NCBI RefSeq assembly: GCF_030283205.1
Contig: NZ_JASNWF010000023.1
Coordinates: forward strand, 62,001-126,000
Direction of reading: 5' to 3'
Length of the DNA: 64,000 bases
Source: Actinomadura opuntiae
Lineage (GTDB): Bacteria > Actinomycetota > Actinomycetes > Streptosporangiales > Streptosporangiaceae
This document shows positions 25,285 through 33,868 of this stretch, one piece after another. The translations under genes and the position numbers were made by a program. The number at the start of each line of letters is the position of its first letter. Positions within the stretch are counted from its first letter, which is position 1. The notes beneath the pieces were generated by a model, which did not search any database, was not told the DNA's origin, and worked only from the letters and a program-made list of their open reading frames with translations.

Positions 25285-26459
25285 AGGGTGTTGGGCTCCA
25301 GGCCGCACAGGATCCGGCCGTACAGCTCGTCGTTGGTGTCGGGGTTCATCAGAGCGTGCGTCGTGATCGCCTGGACGTCGCGCAGGATGCGCTGGATCGG
25401 CACCGAGCTGTAGATGGACGACCCGCCGCTCGCCCCCGCCAGCGTGTCGACGGCCTGCTTGGCGAGGCGGACGGCCCGGCCCATGTCCGCCCGCGCCCGC
25501 GCGCGCTCCTCGGCGTTCCACGGGGCCCCCGAGGCGCCCTTGGAGCCGACGAGGTCGGCGAGCCGGTGCGCGTGGAAGAACGCCTCGTCGATCCGCATCG
25601 CGGCGTCCGCCAGCTGGAGATGGGTGACGGGGGCGGCGCTCTGCTCCTCGTACGCGGTGTAGGTGATCTTGCGGGTCGGCAGCCGGTCGAGGAACTCGGC
25701 CTTGGCGGCCGCCGCTAGCCCGACGGCGGTGCCGACCGACAGCGCGGACGCGGTCGGCAGCAGCGGAGCCCGCCAGACCGGCGAGGCGGCGTTGGCGCGC
25801 GAGGCGTACTGCTCGGCCAGCACCAGCGGCAGCGGCAGGATCCGCCGTTCGGGGACGTACACGTTCTCCGCGACGGTGCTCACCGAGCCCGTCCCGCGCA
25901 GGCCGGAGGTGTCCCAGTCGTCGACGATCGCCAGGTCCGCCATCGGGACGACCGCCATGACCGGCCAGAAGTCGCCGTCCGGCGCGGGCGCGACCGCGAT
26001 GACGACCTGCCAGTGGCTGTGCGGGGCGCCGCTGATGAAGGCCCACTTGCCGTTCAGCACGAGGCCGCCGTCCGCCGGGACGCCCATGGCGGTCGGGCTG
26101 AGCGTGCCGCACAGCCGCACGTCCGGGGTCGCGAACACCTCGTCCTGCACCTCGTCGGGCAGCAGCGCCGCCATCCAGGTGGTGATCGCGTTGACGCCGG
26201 CGACCCAGGCGGCCGAGCCGTCGCCCGCGGCCAGTTCGGCGACGGCGTCGACCACGGTGCGCGCGTCGCACTCGAACCCGCCGTAGCGGGCCGGGAGCCG
26301 CAGCCGGAACATCCCCGCCTCGCTCAGCGCCGCGACCGCCTCCTCGTGCAGCCGCCCGTTCCGCTCGCCCCAGGCCGCGTGCTCCCGCAGCGCCGGCACC
26401 GCGTTCCGCGCGGCGGCCACCAGCTCCGCACGCGATGGTGCTTCGGTGATCGTCACCAT
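25275..26459 (-). CDS. HsaA-like two-component flavin monooxygenase (acyl-CoA dehydrogenase fold)
   Basis: A 394-residue acyl-CoA-dehydrogenase-fold protein. LPARYGGFECDARTVVDAV, GSAAWVAGVNA and the closing HALMNPDTNDELYGRILCG and LEPNTLYF resemble HsaA, a reductase-dependent phenol hydroxylase, more than a true dehydrogenase. It would use FMNH2 from a partner, perhaps the flavin reductase at 53011-53523, to hydroxylate a ring. GGGAGGA abuts the ATG (26459); a GTG one codon later is an alternative start. Regulatory site F is 63 bp upstream. A nitrososynthase-type role on an aminosugar is a less likely alternative, as no aminotransferase is seen. Confidence 0.75.
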   Translation of the reverse strand: MVTITEAPSRAELVAAARNAVPALREHAAWGERNGRLHEEAVAALSEAGMFRLRLPARYGGFECDARTVVDAVAELAAGDGSAAWVAGVNAITTWMAALLPDEVQDEVFATPDVRLCGTLSPTAMGVPADGGLVLNGKWAFISGAPHSHWQVVIAVAPAPDGDFWPVMAVVPMADLAIVDDWDTSGLRGTGSVSTVAENVYVPERRILPLPLVLAEQYASRANAASPVWRAPLLPTASALSVGTAVGLAAAAKAEFLDRLPTRKITYTAYEEQSAAPVTHLQLADAAMRIDEAFFHAHRLADLVGSKGASGAPWNAEERARARADMGRAVRLAKQAVDTLAGASGGSSIYSSVPIQRILRDVQAITTHALMNPDTNDELYGRILCGLEPNTLYF

Positions 26460-26522
26460 TCCTCCCGCAGTCGGATTCGCATTGCATTCCGTTCGGATAC
26501 TCACATCGGGCGGGCGGATGCG

Positions 26523-26538
26523 CCATCTTCTCGAATGC
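26523..26538 (-). promoter_or_regulatory. 16-bp cluster regulatory element, site F
   Basis: Minus strand GCATTCGAGAAGATGG, 12/13 match (last base differs), 63 bp before the flavin hydroxylase start. Confidence 0.6.
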
Positions 26539-26566
26539 TCCCGGAAAATGCGCGGAACGCGATCGC

Positions 26567-26582
26567 GCAAGACAGGAGATGG
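26567..26582 (+). promoter_or_regulatory. 16-bp cluster regulatory element, site K (upstream of sgcJ-like gene)
   Basis: GCAAGACAGGAGATGG, 11/13 match, 89 bp before the SgcJ-like start and oriented toward it. With site F it gives each divergent unit its own copy. Confidence 0.45.
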
Positions 26583-26671
26583 CCTCCGCACGGCCGCGGT
26601 GCGATCGTCGGGAAGCGAGCACGTGACCGTGCTCAGGGAATTGTCCGCGCACCAGCCGAAAAGGACCGCAC

Positions 26672-27085
26672 ATGACCACGAGCACGTCATCTACTCCCGC
26701 GGAGCAGGCCGCCCTGGCGGCCGTCCCGGCGCGCATCGTCGAGGCCTGGGCGGCGCACGACGCCGCCGCGTTCGCCGAGGTGTTCACCGAGGACGGCACC
26801 ATGATCCTGCCCGGGGTGTTCCGGGCCGGGCGCGAGGAGATCGCCGCGTTCATGGCGGCGGCGTTCGAGAACGACCTGAAGGGCACCCGGGTGACCGGGC
26901 GGCCGGTGCACGTCCGGCAGTTCGGCGACGCCACCGGGCTGCTGATCACCGAGGGCGGCGTCCTCGCGCCGGGCGAGAGCGAGCCGTCGGACGAGCGGGC
27001 CATCCGGGCGTCCTGGCTGCTGGTCAAGCGCGACGGGACCTGGCGGCTCGCCGCCTACCAGAACACCCCGCGCGACGCGCGGTGA
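26672..27085 (+). CDS. SgcJ/EcaC-family NTF2-like protein
   Basis: A 137-residue SnoaL/NTF2-like protein. IVEAWAAHDAAAFAEVFTED followed by GREEIAAFMAAAFENDLKG and a closing LVKRDGTWRLAAYQNTP fit the SgcJ/EcaC family (named after SgcJ of the C-1027 enediyne cluster). SgcJ homologues are conserved in nine-membered enediyne clusters and are tied to early core formation, although the reaction is not settled. GAAAAGGACC precedes the ATG. The FAD oxidoreductase starts 34 bp after it. Confidence 0.85.
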   Translation: MTTSTSSTPAEQAALAAVPARIVEAWAAHDAAAFAEVFTEDGTMILPGVFRAGREEIAAFMAAAFENDLKGTRVTGRPVHVRQFGDATGLLITEGGVLAPGESEPSDERAIRASWLLVKRDGTWRLAAYQNTPRDAR

Positions 27086-27119
27086 GCGACGGCCTCCTAC
27101 CTTCTCCCCGGGAGTTGAC

Positions 27120-28469
27120 GTGAACGCAAAGGACGGGTCCGTCGGCGGGCGGGCCGTGGTGCTGGGCGGGAGCATGGCGGGCCTGCTGGCGGCGCGGGTG
27201 CTCGCGGACGCCTTCGACGAGGTGGTGGTGGTCGACCGGGACCGGCTGGTCGGCGTGACGACCGCGCGCCGCGGCGTCCCGCAGGGCCGGCACGTGCACG
27301 GGCTGCTCGCCCGCGGGCAGCAGATCCTGGAGGAGCTGTTCCCCGGCTTCACCGAGCGCGCCGTCGCGGCGGGCATCCCGACCGGCGACCTCGGCGAGCT
27401 GCGCTGGTTCTTCAACGGCAGGCGGCTGCGGCCCGCCGCAACCGGATGCGTGTGCGTGTCCACCGACCGGCCGGTCCTGGAGGCCCACGTGCGGGCCGGG
27501 GTGGAGGAGCGCGCCAACGTCCGGTTCATGGAGGAGTACGACATCGTCGGGCTCGCCACTGCTGCCGACGGCGGCCGGGTCATCGGGGCGCGGGTCCAGC
27601 GCGCCGGCCGCGACCCGGAGGTGGTCGAGGCGGACCTGGTGGTGGACGCGACGGGCCGCGGCTCCCGCACGCCCGCCTGGCTGGAGGAGCTCGGGCACGC
27701 GCGGCCGCGCGAGGAGCGGATCCGGATCGACCTGAGCTACACCACCCGGCACTACCGGCTGCCGGACGAGTCGATCCTGAACGGGGACCTGTCCATCAAC
27801 CCGGTCTCCTCCCCGGCGACGCCGCGCGGCGCGTTCTTCTCCCGCGTCGGCCACGGCCGGTCGATCGTGTCGCTGACCGGGGTGCTGGGCGACAGCGCGC
27901 CGACCGACGACGAGGGCTTCGACGCGTGGCTGCGGTCGCTGCCCGTCCCGGACGTCCACGACGCGGTCAAGGACGCCGAGCCGCTCGACGAGCCGGTGGC
28001 GTTCCGGTACCCGGCGAGCGTCCGGCGCCGGTACGAGGAGCTGGAGAGCTTCCCGGACCGGTTCATCGTGGTCGGGGACGCGGCGTGCAGCTTCAACCCC
28101 GTCTACGGGCAGGGCATGACGGTCGCGGCGATGGAGGCGCTGACGCTCCGCGCGCACCTGGAGCGCGGGATCCCCGAGCCGCTGCCGTTCCTGAAGGACA
28201 TCGCCGGGGTGATCGACGCGCCGTGGCAGATCTCGGCCGGCGGCGACCTCGCCTACCCGCAGGTCGAGGGCCCCCGGCCGCCGGAGCTGCAGATGGCGAA
28301 CGCCTACATGGCGCTGCTGCAGTCGGCGGCGACCAAGGACGGGCAGGTCACCCGGGCGTTCATGCGGGTGGCAGGCCTGGTCGACCCGGCGGGCGCGCTG
28401 ATGAGCCCGGAGATGATCTACCGGGTGCTGAAGAGCGGGACCCCGCCGGAGCAGGCGGCCGCCGGCTGA
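27120..28469 (+). CDS. FAD-dependent oxidoreductase, UbiH/PHBH-like
   Basis: A 449-residue flavoprotein. GGSMAGLLAARVL is the dinucleotide-binding start, VVDATGRGSRTPAWLEELG the DG/ATG motif, and VVGDAACSFNPVYGQGMTVA the GD motif that binds the flavin ribityl. Relatives are annotated as 2-polyprenyl-6-methoxyphenol hydroxylase-like and occur in several enediyne clusters beside SgcJ homologues. The start is a GTG with CGGGAG upstream. A monooxygenase or epoxidase on the core is likely but unproven. Confidence 0.8.
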   Translation: MNAKDGSVGGRAVVLGGSMAGLLAARVLADAFDEVVVVDRDRLVGVTTARRGVPQGRHVHGLLARGQQILEELFPGFTERAVAAGIPTGDLGELRWFFNGRRLRPAATGCVCVSTDRPVLEAHVRAGVEERANVRFMEEYDIVGLATAADGGRVIGARVQRAGRDPEVVEADLVVDATGRGSRTPAWLEELGHARPREERIRIDLSYTTRHYRLPDESILNGDLSINPVSSPATPRGAFFSRVGHGRSIVSLTGVLGDSAPTDDEGFDAWLRSLPVPDVHDAVKDAEPLDEPVAFRYPASVRRRYEELESFPDRFIVVGDAACSFNPVYGQGMTVAAMEALTLRAHLERGIPEPLPFLKDIAGVIDAPWQISAGGDLAYPQVEGPRPPELQMANAYMALLQSAATKDGQVTRAFMRVAGLVDPAGALMSPEMIYRVLKSGTPPEQAAAG

Positions 28470-28491
28470 CAACGGCGTCGCCGGACGGCGG

Positions 28492-28521
28492 AAGGGGAGC
28501 GAGGCGGGCCTCGCTCCCCTT
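28492..28521. terminator. bidirectional hairpin terminator
   Basis: Perfect 14-bp stem (28492-28505 with 28508-28521, loop GG) with a short T run on the plus side, between the plus FAD gene and the end of the large minus operon. Confidence 0.75.
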
Positions 28522-28579
28522 TCCCGTGGTTTCTTTCCGTGGCGGGTCGCGTCCGGTCGAAGGGCCGCGCGCCCGCCGG

Positions 28580-29809
28580 TCAGCGGGACGCGAACCGGGC
28601 CGGGAGGGACTTGACGCCGTTGACGAAGTTCGACTCCAGCCGCACGGCCGGGCCGAGCGGCTCGAACCGGGCGAGGTGCGGGCGCAGCGCGGTGAGCAGC
28701 TCGGCCAGCTCCAGCCGGGCGAGGTGGGCGCCCAGGCAGAAGTGCGGGCCGATCCCGAACGCCAGGTGCGGGTTGGGCCGCCGGGACAGGTCGAGCCGGC
28801 CGGGGTCGGCGAACACCGTCTCGTCGCGGTTCGCGGACGTGTAGTAGACGACGACCTTGTCGCCCGCCCGGATCCGGCGCCCGCCCAGCTCGGTGTCGCG
28901 GACGGCGGTGCGCCGGAACTGCATGATCGGCGTCACCCACCGGATGAGCTCCTCCACGGCGTCCTCGATCGGCACCTCGCCGGCCGCCAGCGCGTCCCGC
29001 TGCCGGGGGAAGGCGGCGAGCGCCTGCAGCGACCCGGAGATCAGATGCCGGGTCGTCTCGTTGCCCGCCACGACCAGCAGCAGCCAGAAGCTGCAGAACT
29101 CGCGGTCGGACAGCCCGGCGGCCACGAGCCGTCCGGAGAGGTCGCCGGCCGGTTCCGCGCGGCGGCGGGCCGCGAGCCGCCGCGCGTAGCCGAACGCCTC
29201 GGCGAACGTCGCGCGGTAGACCTCGATGTCGCCGCCGCCGTACTCGGGGTCGTCGAAGCCGACCAGGTTGTTGCTCCACCGGTACAGCAGGTGCCGGTCC
29301 GCCTCGTCCACGCCGAGCAGGCCGGACAGCACCAGCAGCGGAAGCTCGGCGGCGAGGTCGGCGACCGCGTCGAACCGTTCGGCCGCAACCGCCGCGGCGG
29401 CGAGCGCGGACGCGTGCGCGGCCACCGATCCGGCGAGCGCGCGCACGGCCCGCGGCGTGAACACCGCGGTGATCGTCTTGCGCAGCCGCAGGTGCTCGGG
29501 CGCGTCCATGTTCACCAGCAGCTGCCGGGCCTGGACGAGGTCGGCGCGGCTGCGCGGATCGGTGAGGAAGGCGCCCTTGGCGGCCGAGGAGAACACCTCC
29601 GGCCGCTTGGACACCTCCCGCACCGCGTCGTGGGACGCGACCGCCCAGTACCCGGTGCCGCGCTGCGCGATCCGCCCGGCGCCGCCGTGCCGGACCAGCA
29701 GCGGCTCCTCCACCCAGCCGACCGGTTCGTCCCGGCGCCGCCGCGCGAACTCCTCGTGCGGGACGCCGACGGCGTAGGTGGCGGGGTGGGCGATGTCCGG
29801 GCGGCTCAT
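28580..29809 (-). CDS. cytochrome P450, last gene of the 17-gene operon
   Basis: A 409-residue bacterial P450. I-helix AGNETT, ExxR as ELIR, heme loop FGIGPHFCLGA with Cys358. The long N-terminal part with NMDAPEHLRLRKTI and the QFRRTAV segment resemble P450s that hydroxylate acyl chains, terpenes or steroids (CYP125/142/linalool type). ATGA overlap with the AMP ligase upstream means coupled translation. The ferredoxin at the head of the same operon is a natural redox partner. Confidence 0.9.
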   Translation of the reverse strand: MSRPDIAHPATYAVGVPHEEFARRRRDEPVGWVEEPLLVRHGGAGRIAQRGTGYWAVASHDAVREVSKRPEVFSSAAKGAFLTDPRSRADLVQARQLLVNMDAPEHLRLRKTITAVFTPRAVRALAGSVAAHASALAAAAVAAERFDAVADLAAELPLLVLSGLLGVDEADRHLLYRWSNNLVGFDDPEYGGGDIEVYRATFAEAFGYARRLAARRRAEPAGDLSGRLVAAGLSDREFCSFWLLLVVAGNETTRHLISGSLQALAAFPRQRDALAAGEVPIEDAVEELIRWVTPIMQFRRTAVRDTELGGRRIRAGDKVVVYYTSANRDETVFADPGRLDLSRRPNPHLAFGIGPHFCLGAHLARLELAELLTALRPHLARFEPLGPAVRLESNFVNGVKSLPARFASR

Positions 29810-31347
29810 CGCGGGGTCCCGGGCAGGCCGGTGAGGCGCAGCGCGTCCTTGCGGAGCTTGCCGGTGGGCTCGCGCGGCAGCGCGTCGACGAAGTGGTAGG
29901 CGCGGGGGGTCTTGAACCCGGCGAGCCGGCCGCGGCAGTGCCGGTCCAGCCGGACGGCGAGGTCGGAGCCGGCGCCCGCGGCGGGCTCCACCACGGCGAC
30001 CACCCGCTCGCCGAACTCCGGATCGGGGACGCCCGTCACGGCGGCGTCGCGCACGTCGGGGTGGGCCAGCAGGGCCGCCTCCACCTCCGCCGGGTACACG
30101 TTGACCCCGCCGGAGACGATCATGTCCTGCTCGCGGCCGGCGAGGTAGAGGTAGCCGTCCTCGTCCAGCCGCCCGAGCTCGCCGAAGGTGAAGGTGTCGG
30201 GCGCGAGGTGCGCCTTGCGGGTCTTGCCCGGGTCGTTGTGGTAGCGGAACCCCTGGCCGCCCTTGCGGCGGACGAAGACGCGCCCTTCCCGCCCGGGCGG
30301 CAGCGGCGTCCCGTCCGGGCCGACGACGAGCAGCTCGTAGGCGGGGACGGCGCGGCCCACGCTGCCGGGGCGGCGCAGCCACTCGTGGGAGTCGATGAGG
30401 GTGACGGCTCCGCCCTCGGTGGCGCCGTAGTACTCCACGAGCACCGGCCCCCACCAGTCGATCATCGCGCGCTTCACCTCGGCGGGGCAGGGCCCGGCGC
30501 CGTGCCAGACCCGGCGCAGGCTCGCGCCGGAGAACGAGCGGCGGGTCTCCTCGTCCAGGCGCAACAGCCGCACGAACTGCGTCGGCACCAGGTGGACGGC
30601 GGTGATCTGCTCCCGGTCGATGGTGCGCAGCGTGGCGGCCGGGTCGAACCGGGGCCGCAGGACCAGCCGCGACCCCTGCAGCAGCGACAGCAGCGAGAAG
30701 AACAGCTGCGCCGAGTGGTACCAGGGGCCGTCCAGCATCACCCGCTCCCCCGCCGGGACGCCGAGGACCGTCCGCGCGTAGCGGGTGAGCCGGTCCACCC
30801 TCTCGAACGGCGCCCCGACGGTGAACAGGTTGTTGACCACGCCCTTGGGCGCGCCGGTCGTGCCGGAGGTGTAGAGCATCGTCGACCCGCAGGTCCGCCG
30901 CGCCGGCCCGGCGGGGTCGGCAGCGGCCAGTAGGGGCTCCGCGGCGGCGAACCCGTCGCGGTCCCGGTCGCCGAGCACCAGCGCGAGCGCGCAGCCCTCC
31001 GTGCGCGCCTCGGCCGCCGTGGCGGCGTAGGCGGGCTCGGCGACCAGGGCCCTGCTGCCGGAGTCGGCGAGGATGTGGCGGATCTCCGGCGCGGTCAGGT
31101 GCCAGTTCACCGGCACCAGGACCAGCCCGCTGTGCAGGCACGCCAGCAGCAGCTCGAACGTCTCCGGCCGGTTGCCGAGGACGGCGGCGACCCGGTCGCC
31201 CTCTCCGAGCCCGGCGCCCGCGAGCAGGTCGCTCCAGCGGTCGACGCGCTCGCCGAGCCGGCTCCAGGTGAGCGCCGCGCCGCCGGCGCCGCTGATCGCG
31301 ATCGCGGAGCCGTCCCGGTCGATGTGTCGGTCCAGCAGGGTCGGCAT
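29806..31347 (-). CDS. AMP-dependent acyl-CoA/acyl-ACP synthetase
   Basis: A 513-residue ANL enzyme. TMLYTSGTTGAPKGV is the P-loop (A3), YYGATEGG (A5), GELGRLDEDGYLYLAGRE (A7/A8) and PTGKLRK (A10, catalytic Lys). No carrier domain is attached. It should activate a free carboxylic acid to a CoA or ACP thioester; the type II PKS genes upstream in the operon make either a starter-unit or a product-reloading role possible. The ATG overlaps nothing upstream; the aldolase ends 13 bp before it. Confidence 0.88.
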   Translation of the reverse strand: MPTLLDRHIDRDGSAIAISGAGGAALTWSRLGERVDRWSDLLAGAGLGEGDRVAAVLGNRPETFELLLACLHSGLVLVPVNWHLTAPEIRHILADSGSRALVAEPAYAATAAEARTEGCALALVLGDRDRDGFAAAEPLLAAADPAGPARRTCGSTMLYTSGTTGAPKGVVNNLFTVGAPFERVDRLTRYARTVLGVPAGERVMLDGPWYHSAQLFFSLLSLLQGSRLVLRPRFDPAATLRTIDREQITAVHLVPTQFVRLLRLDEETRRSFSGASLRRVWHGAGPCPAEVKRAMIDWWGPVLVEYYGATEGGAVTLIDSHEWLRRPGSVGRAVPAYELLVVGPDGTPLPPGREGRVFVRRKGGQGFRYHNDPGKTRKAHLAPDTFTFGELGRLDEDGYLYLAGREQDMIVSGGVNVYPAEVEAALLAHPDVRDAAVTGVPDPEFGERVVAVVEPAAGAGSDLAVRLDRHCRGRLAGFKTPRAYHFVDALPREPTGKLRKDALRLTGLPGTPR

Positions 31348-31360
31348 GGGCGGCGGTCTC

Positions 31361-32140
31361 CTACTCCAGCAGGCCGGGCTCGGCCCGGACGATGTCGGCG
31401 TACAGCGGCCTGAAGTTCAGCCGTCCCATCGCGGGCGACCCCATGTGGACGCGGGTGCGCCGCGCGGTCGCGGCGGGGATCGCGACGGGCGTACCCGCTG
31501 CCTCGGCCAGGAGCTGGATCTGGCAGCACCGCTCCATCGAAACGAACCACCAGGCGGCCTCCTGCACCGATCCGCCGACCGTCAGCAGGCCGTGGTTGGC
31601 CAGGATCACGGCCTTGCCGGTGCCGAGGCTCCCGGCGACCCGGTCGCCCTCCTCGGCGTCCAGGACCACTCCCCCGAACTCCCGGTACACCGCGTGGTCC
31701 TCGAAGAAGGCGCACGCGTCCTGGGTGAGCGGGTCGAGCGGGCGGCCCAGCGCCGACCAGGCCCGTCCGTGCACGGAATGGGAGTGCGCGGCGGCCACCA
31801 CGTCCGGGCGGGCGGCGTGGATCCGCGAGTGGATGGCGTAGCCCGCCGGGTTCACGCTCCCCTCCCCGTGCAGGACCGTCCCGTCGGGGTCGACGAGCAG
31901 CAGGTCACTGACCCGCACATGGCCGAAGTCGACGCCGAACGGGTTGATCCAGAAGCGGTCGGGGTGCTCGGGGTCGCGGGCGGTGATGTGGCCGCCGGCG
32001 CCCTCGGCGAACCCGAACCGGGCGAACAGCCGCAGCGCGGCGGCGAGCCGCTGCTTGCGGTACAGCCGTTCCTCGGCGGGCGTGCGTTCCGGGCGGCGCG
32101 CGGCGGCGCGCCGTTCTCCGGTGGCGGGGGCGGTCGTCAT
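31361..32140 (-). CDS. class II aldolase/adducin family protein
   Basis: A 259-residue class II aldolase-fold protein. The metal-binding His residues are in AAHSHSVHG and LANHGLLTVG, and GGHITARDP is the phosphate or carboxylate loop. Members cleave or form C-C bonds with Zn, or act as decarboxylases/epimerases. The N-terminal 25 residues are Arg/Glu-rich. ATGA overlap with the 52-codon gene upstream. No sugar-phosphate context is seen, so an acyl or keto-acid substrate is more likely than fuculose-phosphate; this is inference. Confidence 0.8.
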   Translation of the reverse strand: MTTAPATGERRAAARRPERTPAEERLYRKQRLAAALRLFARFGFAEGAGGHITARDPEHPDRFWINPFGVDFGHVRVSDLLLVDPDGTVLHGEGSVNPAGYAIHSRIHAARPDVVAAAHSHSVHGRAWSALGRPLDPLTQDACAFFEDHAVYREFGGVVLDAEEGDRVAGSLGTGKAVILANHGLLTVGGSVQEAAWWFVSMERCCQIQLLAEAAGTPVAIPAATARRTRVHMGSPAMGRLNFRPLYADIVRAEPGLLE

Positions 32141-32295
32141 CCGCAGCCCCCCGCAGTGTCGGTGTCGTAGGCGCGGCCGCCGTCCAGCAGTTCGGCGGGG
32201 ATGCCCTCCCAGGGGTCGGGCCCGTCCGCCGGCACCGCGGGCGATGCCTCGCTCTCGGACGGCGCGGGCGCGTGCGTGTCGGTCATATCGGTCAT
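32137..32295 (-). CDS. 52-residue acidic peptide ending AGGCG, unknown
   Basis: Short ORF starting MTDMTDTHAPAPSESEASPA and ending RAYDTDTAGGCG. It has GAAGGGAG seven bases before its ATG, overlaps the isomerase-like stop by ATGA on one side and the aldolase ATG by ATGA on the other, and so is almost certainly translated. It is strongly acidic, rich in Pro and Ala in the first half, with a WEGIPAELLDGG segment and a single Cys two residues from the end. I do not recognise a family. It could be a small partner protein, a carrier or a peptide precursor; nothing in the sequence decides. Confidence 0.7.
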   Translation of the reverse strand: MTDMTDTHAPAPSESEASPAVPADGPDPWEGIPAELLDGGRAYDTDTAGGCG

Positions 32296-32933
32296 GCCGT
32301 GCTCCCTTCGAGCGCCGGTCTCCAGGTCTCCAGGAAGGCGTCGAGCCGGTCGTAGCCCCAGAACCGGTGCCGGCCCCACTTCAGGTAGGGGATGCCGAAC
32401 ACGTCGTCGAGGTAGGCCTGGTACAGGCAGTCGGCGGCCTCGTCCCTGATGGACGGGTCGCTCGGCGCGGCGACGGCCTCGTCCGGGTCCAGCCCCGCCT
32501 CGGCCGCGGCCGCGCGGACGACGGACGGCTCGCAGATGTCGTCGCCGCGGCCCCAGCGGGCCCGCACGATCGCGTCGTAGAACGGGCGGGCCAGGCCGCG
32601 GCGGCGGGCGAGCAGCCACGCCAGGTGCGGCGGCTCCCACCAGGGGTCGACGTCGATGGGCCAGGCCATGGCGAGCCCGGCCCGCTCGGCCGTCCGCTTG
32701 GTGTCGAGCAGCATGTACAGGTGCTTGGCACGGCTCATCTGCACGTAGTGGAACTCGCCGCCGCGGGCGCGCAGCGCCTCGCAGGTCCGCTCGTCCGGGT
32801 CCCAGTACGGGAACAGGTCGAAGGTCTCGAACGCGTCCGGCACCTCGGCGAGGAGGCGGTGGACGGTCAGCCAGCTGTAGGGGCTGCGGAAGGAGAAGTA
32901 CAGCCGGGGCCGCCGGGTCTTCGCGCGCGTCAT
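32292..32933 (-). CDS. DsbA-like / 2-hydroxychromene-2-carboxylate isomerase family protein
   Basis: A 213-residue thioredoxin-like protein of the DsbA/HCCA isomerase group. It begins with RLYFSFRSPYSWLTVHRLL, where the SPYSW stretch replaces the CxxC of true disulfide oxidases, as in HCCA isomerase, and has DDVFGIPYLKWGRHRFWGYDRL near the C-terminus (family VFGVPtF..d..FwG.drl motif). HCCA isomerase uses glutathione in naphthalene breakdown; actinomycete members probably use another thiol. Its ATG overlaps the hotdog gene stop. Confidence 0.8.
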   Translation of the reverse strand: MTRAKTRRPRLYFSFRSPYSWLTVHRLLAEVPDAFETFDLFPYWDPDERTCEALRARGGEFHYVQMSRAKHLYMLLDTKRTAERAGLAMAWPIDVDPWWEPPHLAWLLARRRGLARPFYDAIVRARWGRGDDICEPSVVRAAAAEAGLDPDEAVAAPSDPSIRDEAADCLYQAYLDDVFGIPYLKWGRHRFWGYDRLDAFLETWRPALEGSTA

Positions 32934-33868
32934 CGGCCGCCTCCAGTGAGCGCCTCGATCGTCGCGTCATCCAGCTCTGCGAGGCCGCCCGCCCCCTCGC
33001 CGGCGGCGATCGCGTATCCGTGCAGGATGCTGGCCGTCGCGACGGGGACCAGCCGGTCGCTCCGCCGGACGTAGCAGTCCATCCGGGCGTCGAACATCAC
33101 GCCGCGCAGGACGTCCACGACGGTGAAGACGGTGTGCACCGTCTCCTCCATGTGCGCCGGCGCGAGCAGGCTGATCCGGGCGCGCGACACCACCGGGATC
33201 CAGGACCGCTCGTGGAGCAGCCGCCCGACCGAGATGCCCCGGTCGGCGAGGAACCGGTCGACGACCTCCTCCAGGGCGCGGACGTACCCGGAGTGCTGCA
33301 CCCGGTCGGTGTAGTGGCAGTAGAAGTAGGGCGCCCGCCACGACCACAGGAACGCGTCGGCGCCGACGGCGGTCCGGACGGACCGTCCCGCCGGCAACGG
33401 GATCGGGGCGGGCCCGCCCGGCCGCGCCAGCGCGTCGGTCTCCAGGGCGGCGAGCCGCGGCGGCGCCGGGCGGTACCGGTCGGCTCTGCGCTCGCGGACC
33501 AGCGCCACCGTGACCTTGCCGCGCAGCACCGTCACCTCCGCGCCGTCCCGCAGCACGGTGAGCCGGACGTCGAGGCGGCCGTCGCCGCGGGCGGCGACCC
33601 GCGCGGTCACCTCGTCGTCGAGCTCCAGGACGGCGGGCAGCTGCACGGAGCACTCGACGATCTCGGCGCCGAGGCCGTGCTCCAGGAACAGGGTGCGCGC
33701 GCCCGCGCCCTGGTCGACCAGCCATTGCAGGACGGCCTGCTCGACGAGGTAGATGAAGTGCTTGAAACCGATCCAGGTGCGGATGTTGGCGCCCTCGAAG
33801 CCGGGGCGCGCCCGCACGACGGTCGGCGCGGCCGCTGCCGGCGCCGCTGCTGTCGGGGTGGCGGTCAT
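32930..33868 (-). CDS. double-hotdog thioesterase-like protein
   Basis: A 312-residue protein with two hotdog-like halves: FKHFIYLVEQAVLQWLVDQG in the first and GYVRALEEVVDRFLADRG with RSWIPVVSRARISLLAPAHM in the second, the latter like 4-hydroxybenzoyl-CoA/FAT thioesterases. It could release or transfer an acyl group from ACP or CoA. ATG 33868 overlaps the upstream hydrolase stop (ATGA); the ribosome binding site is weak, consistent with coupling. Whether it is a hydrolase or an acyl-binding scaffold is unclear. Confidence 0.65.
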   Translation of the reverse strand: MTATPTAAAPAAAAPTVVRARPGFEGANIRTWIGFKHFIYLVEQAVLQWLVDQGAGARTLFLEHGLGAEIVECSVQLPAVLELDDEVTARVAARGDGRLDVRLTVLRDGAEVTVLRGKVTVALVRERRADRYRPAPPRLAALETDALARPGGPAPIPLPAGRSVRTAVGADAFLWSWRAPYFYCHYTDRVQHSGYVRALEEVVDRFLADRGISVGRLLHERSWIPVVSRARISLLAPAHMEETVHTVFTVVDVLRGVMFDARMDCYVRRSDRLVPVATASILHGYAIAAGEGAGGLAELDDATIEALTGGGR

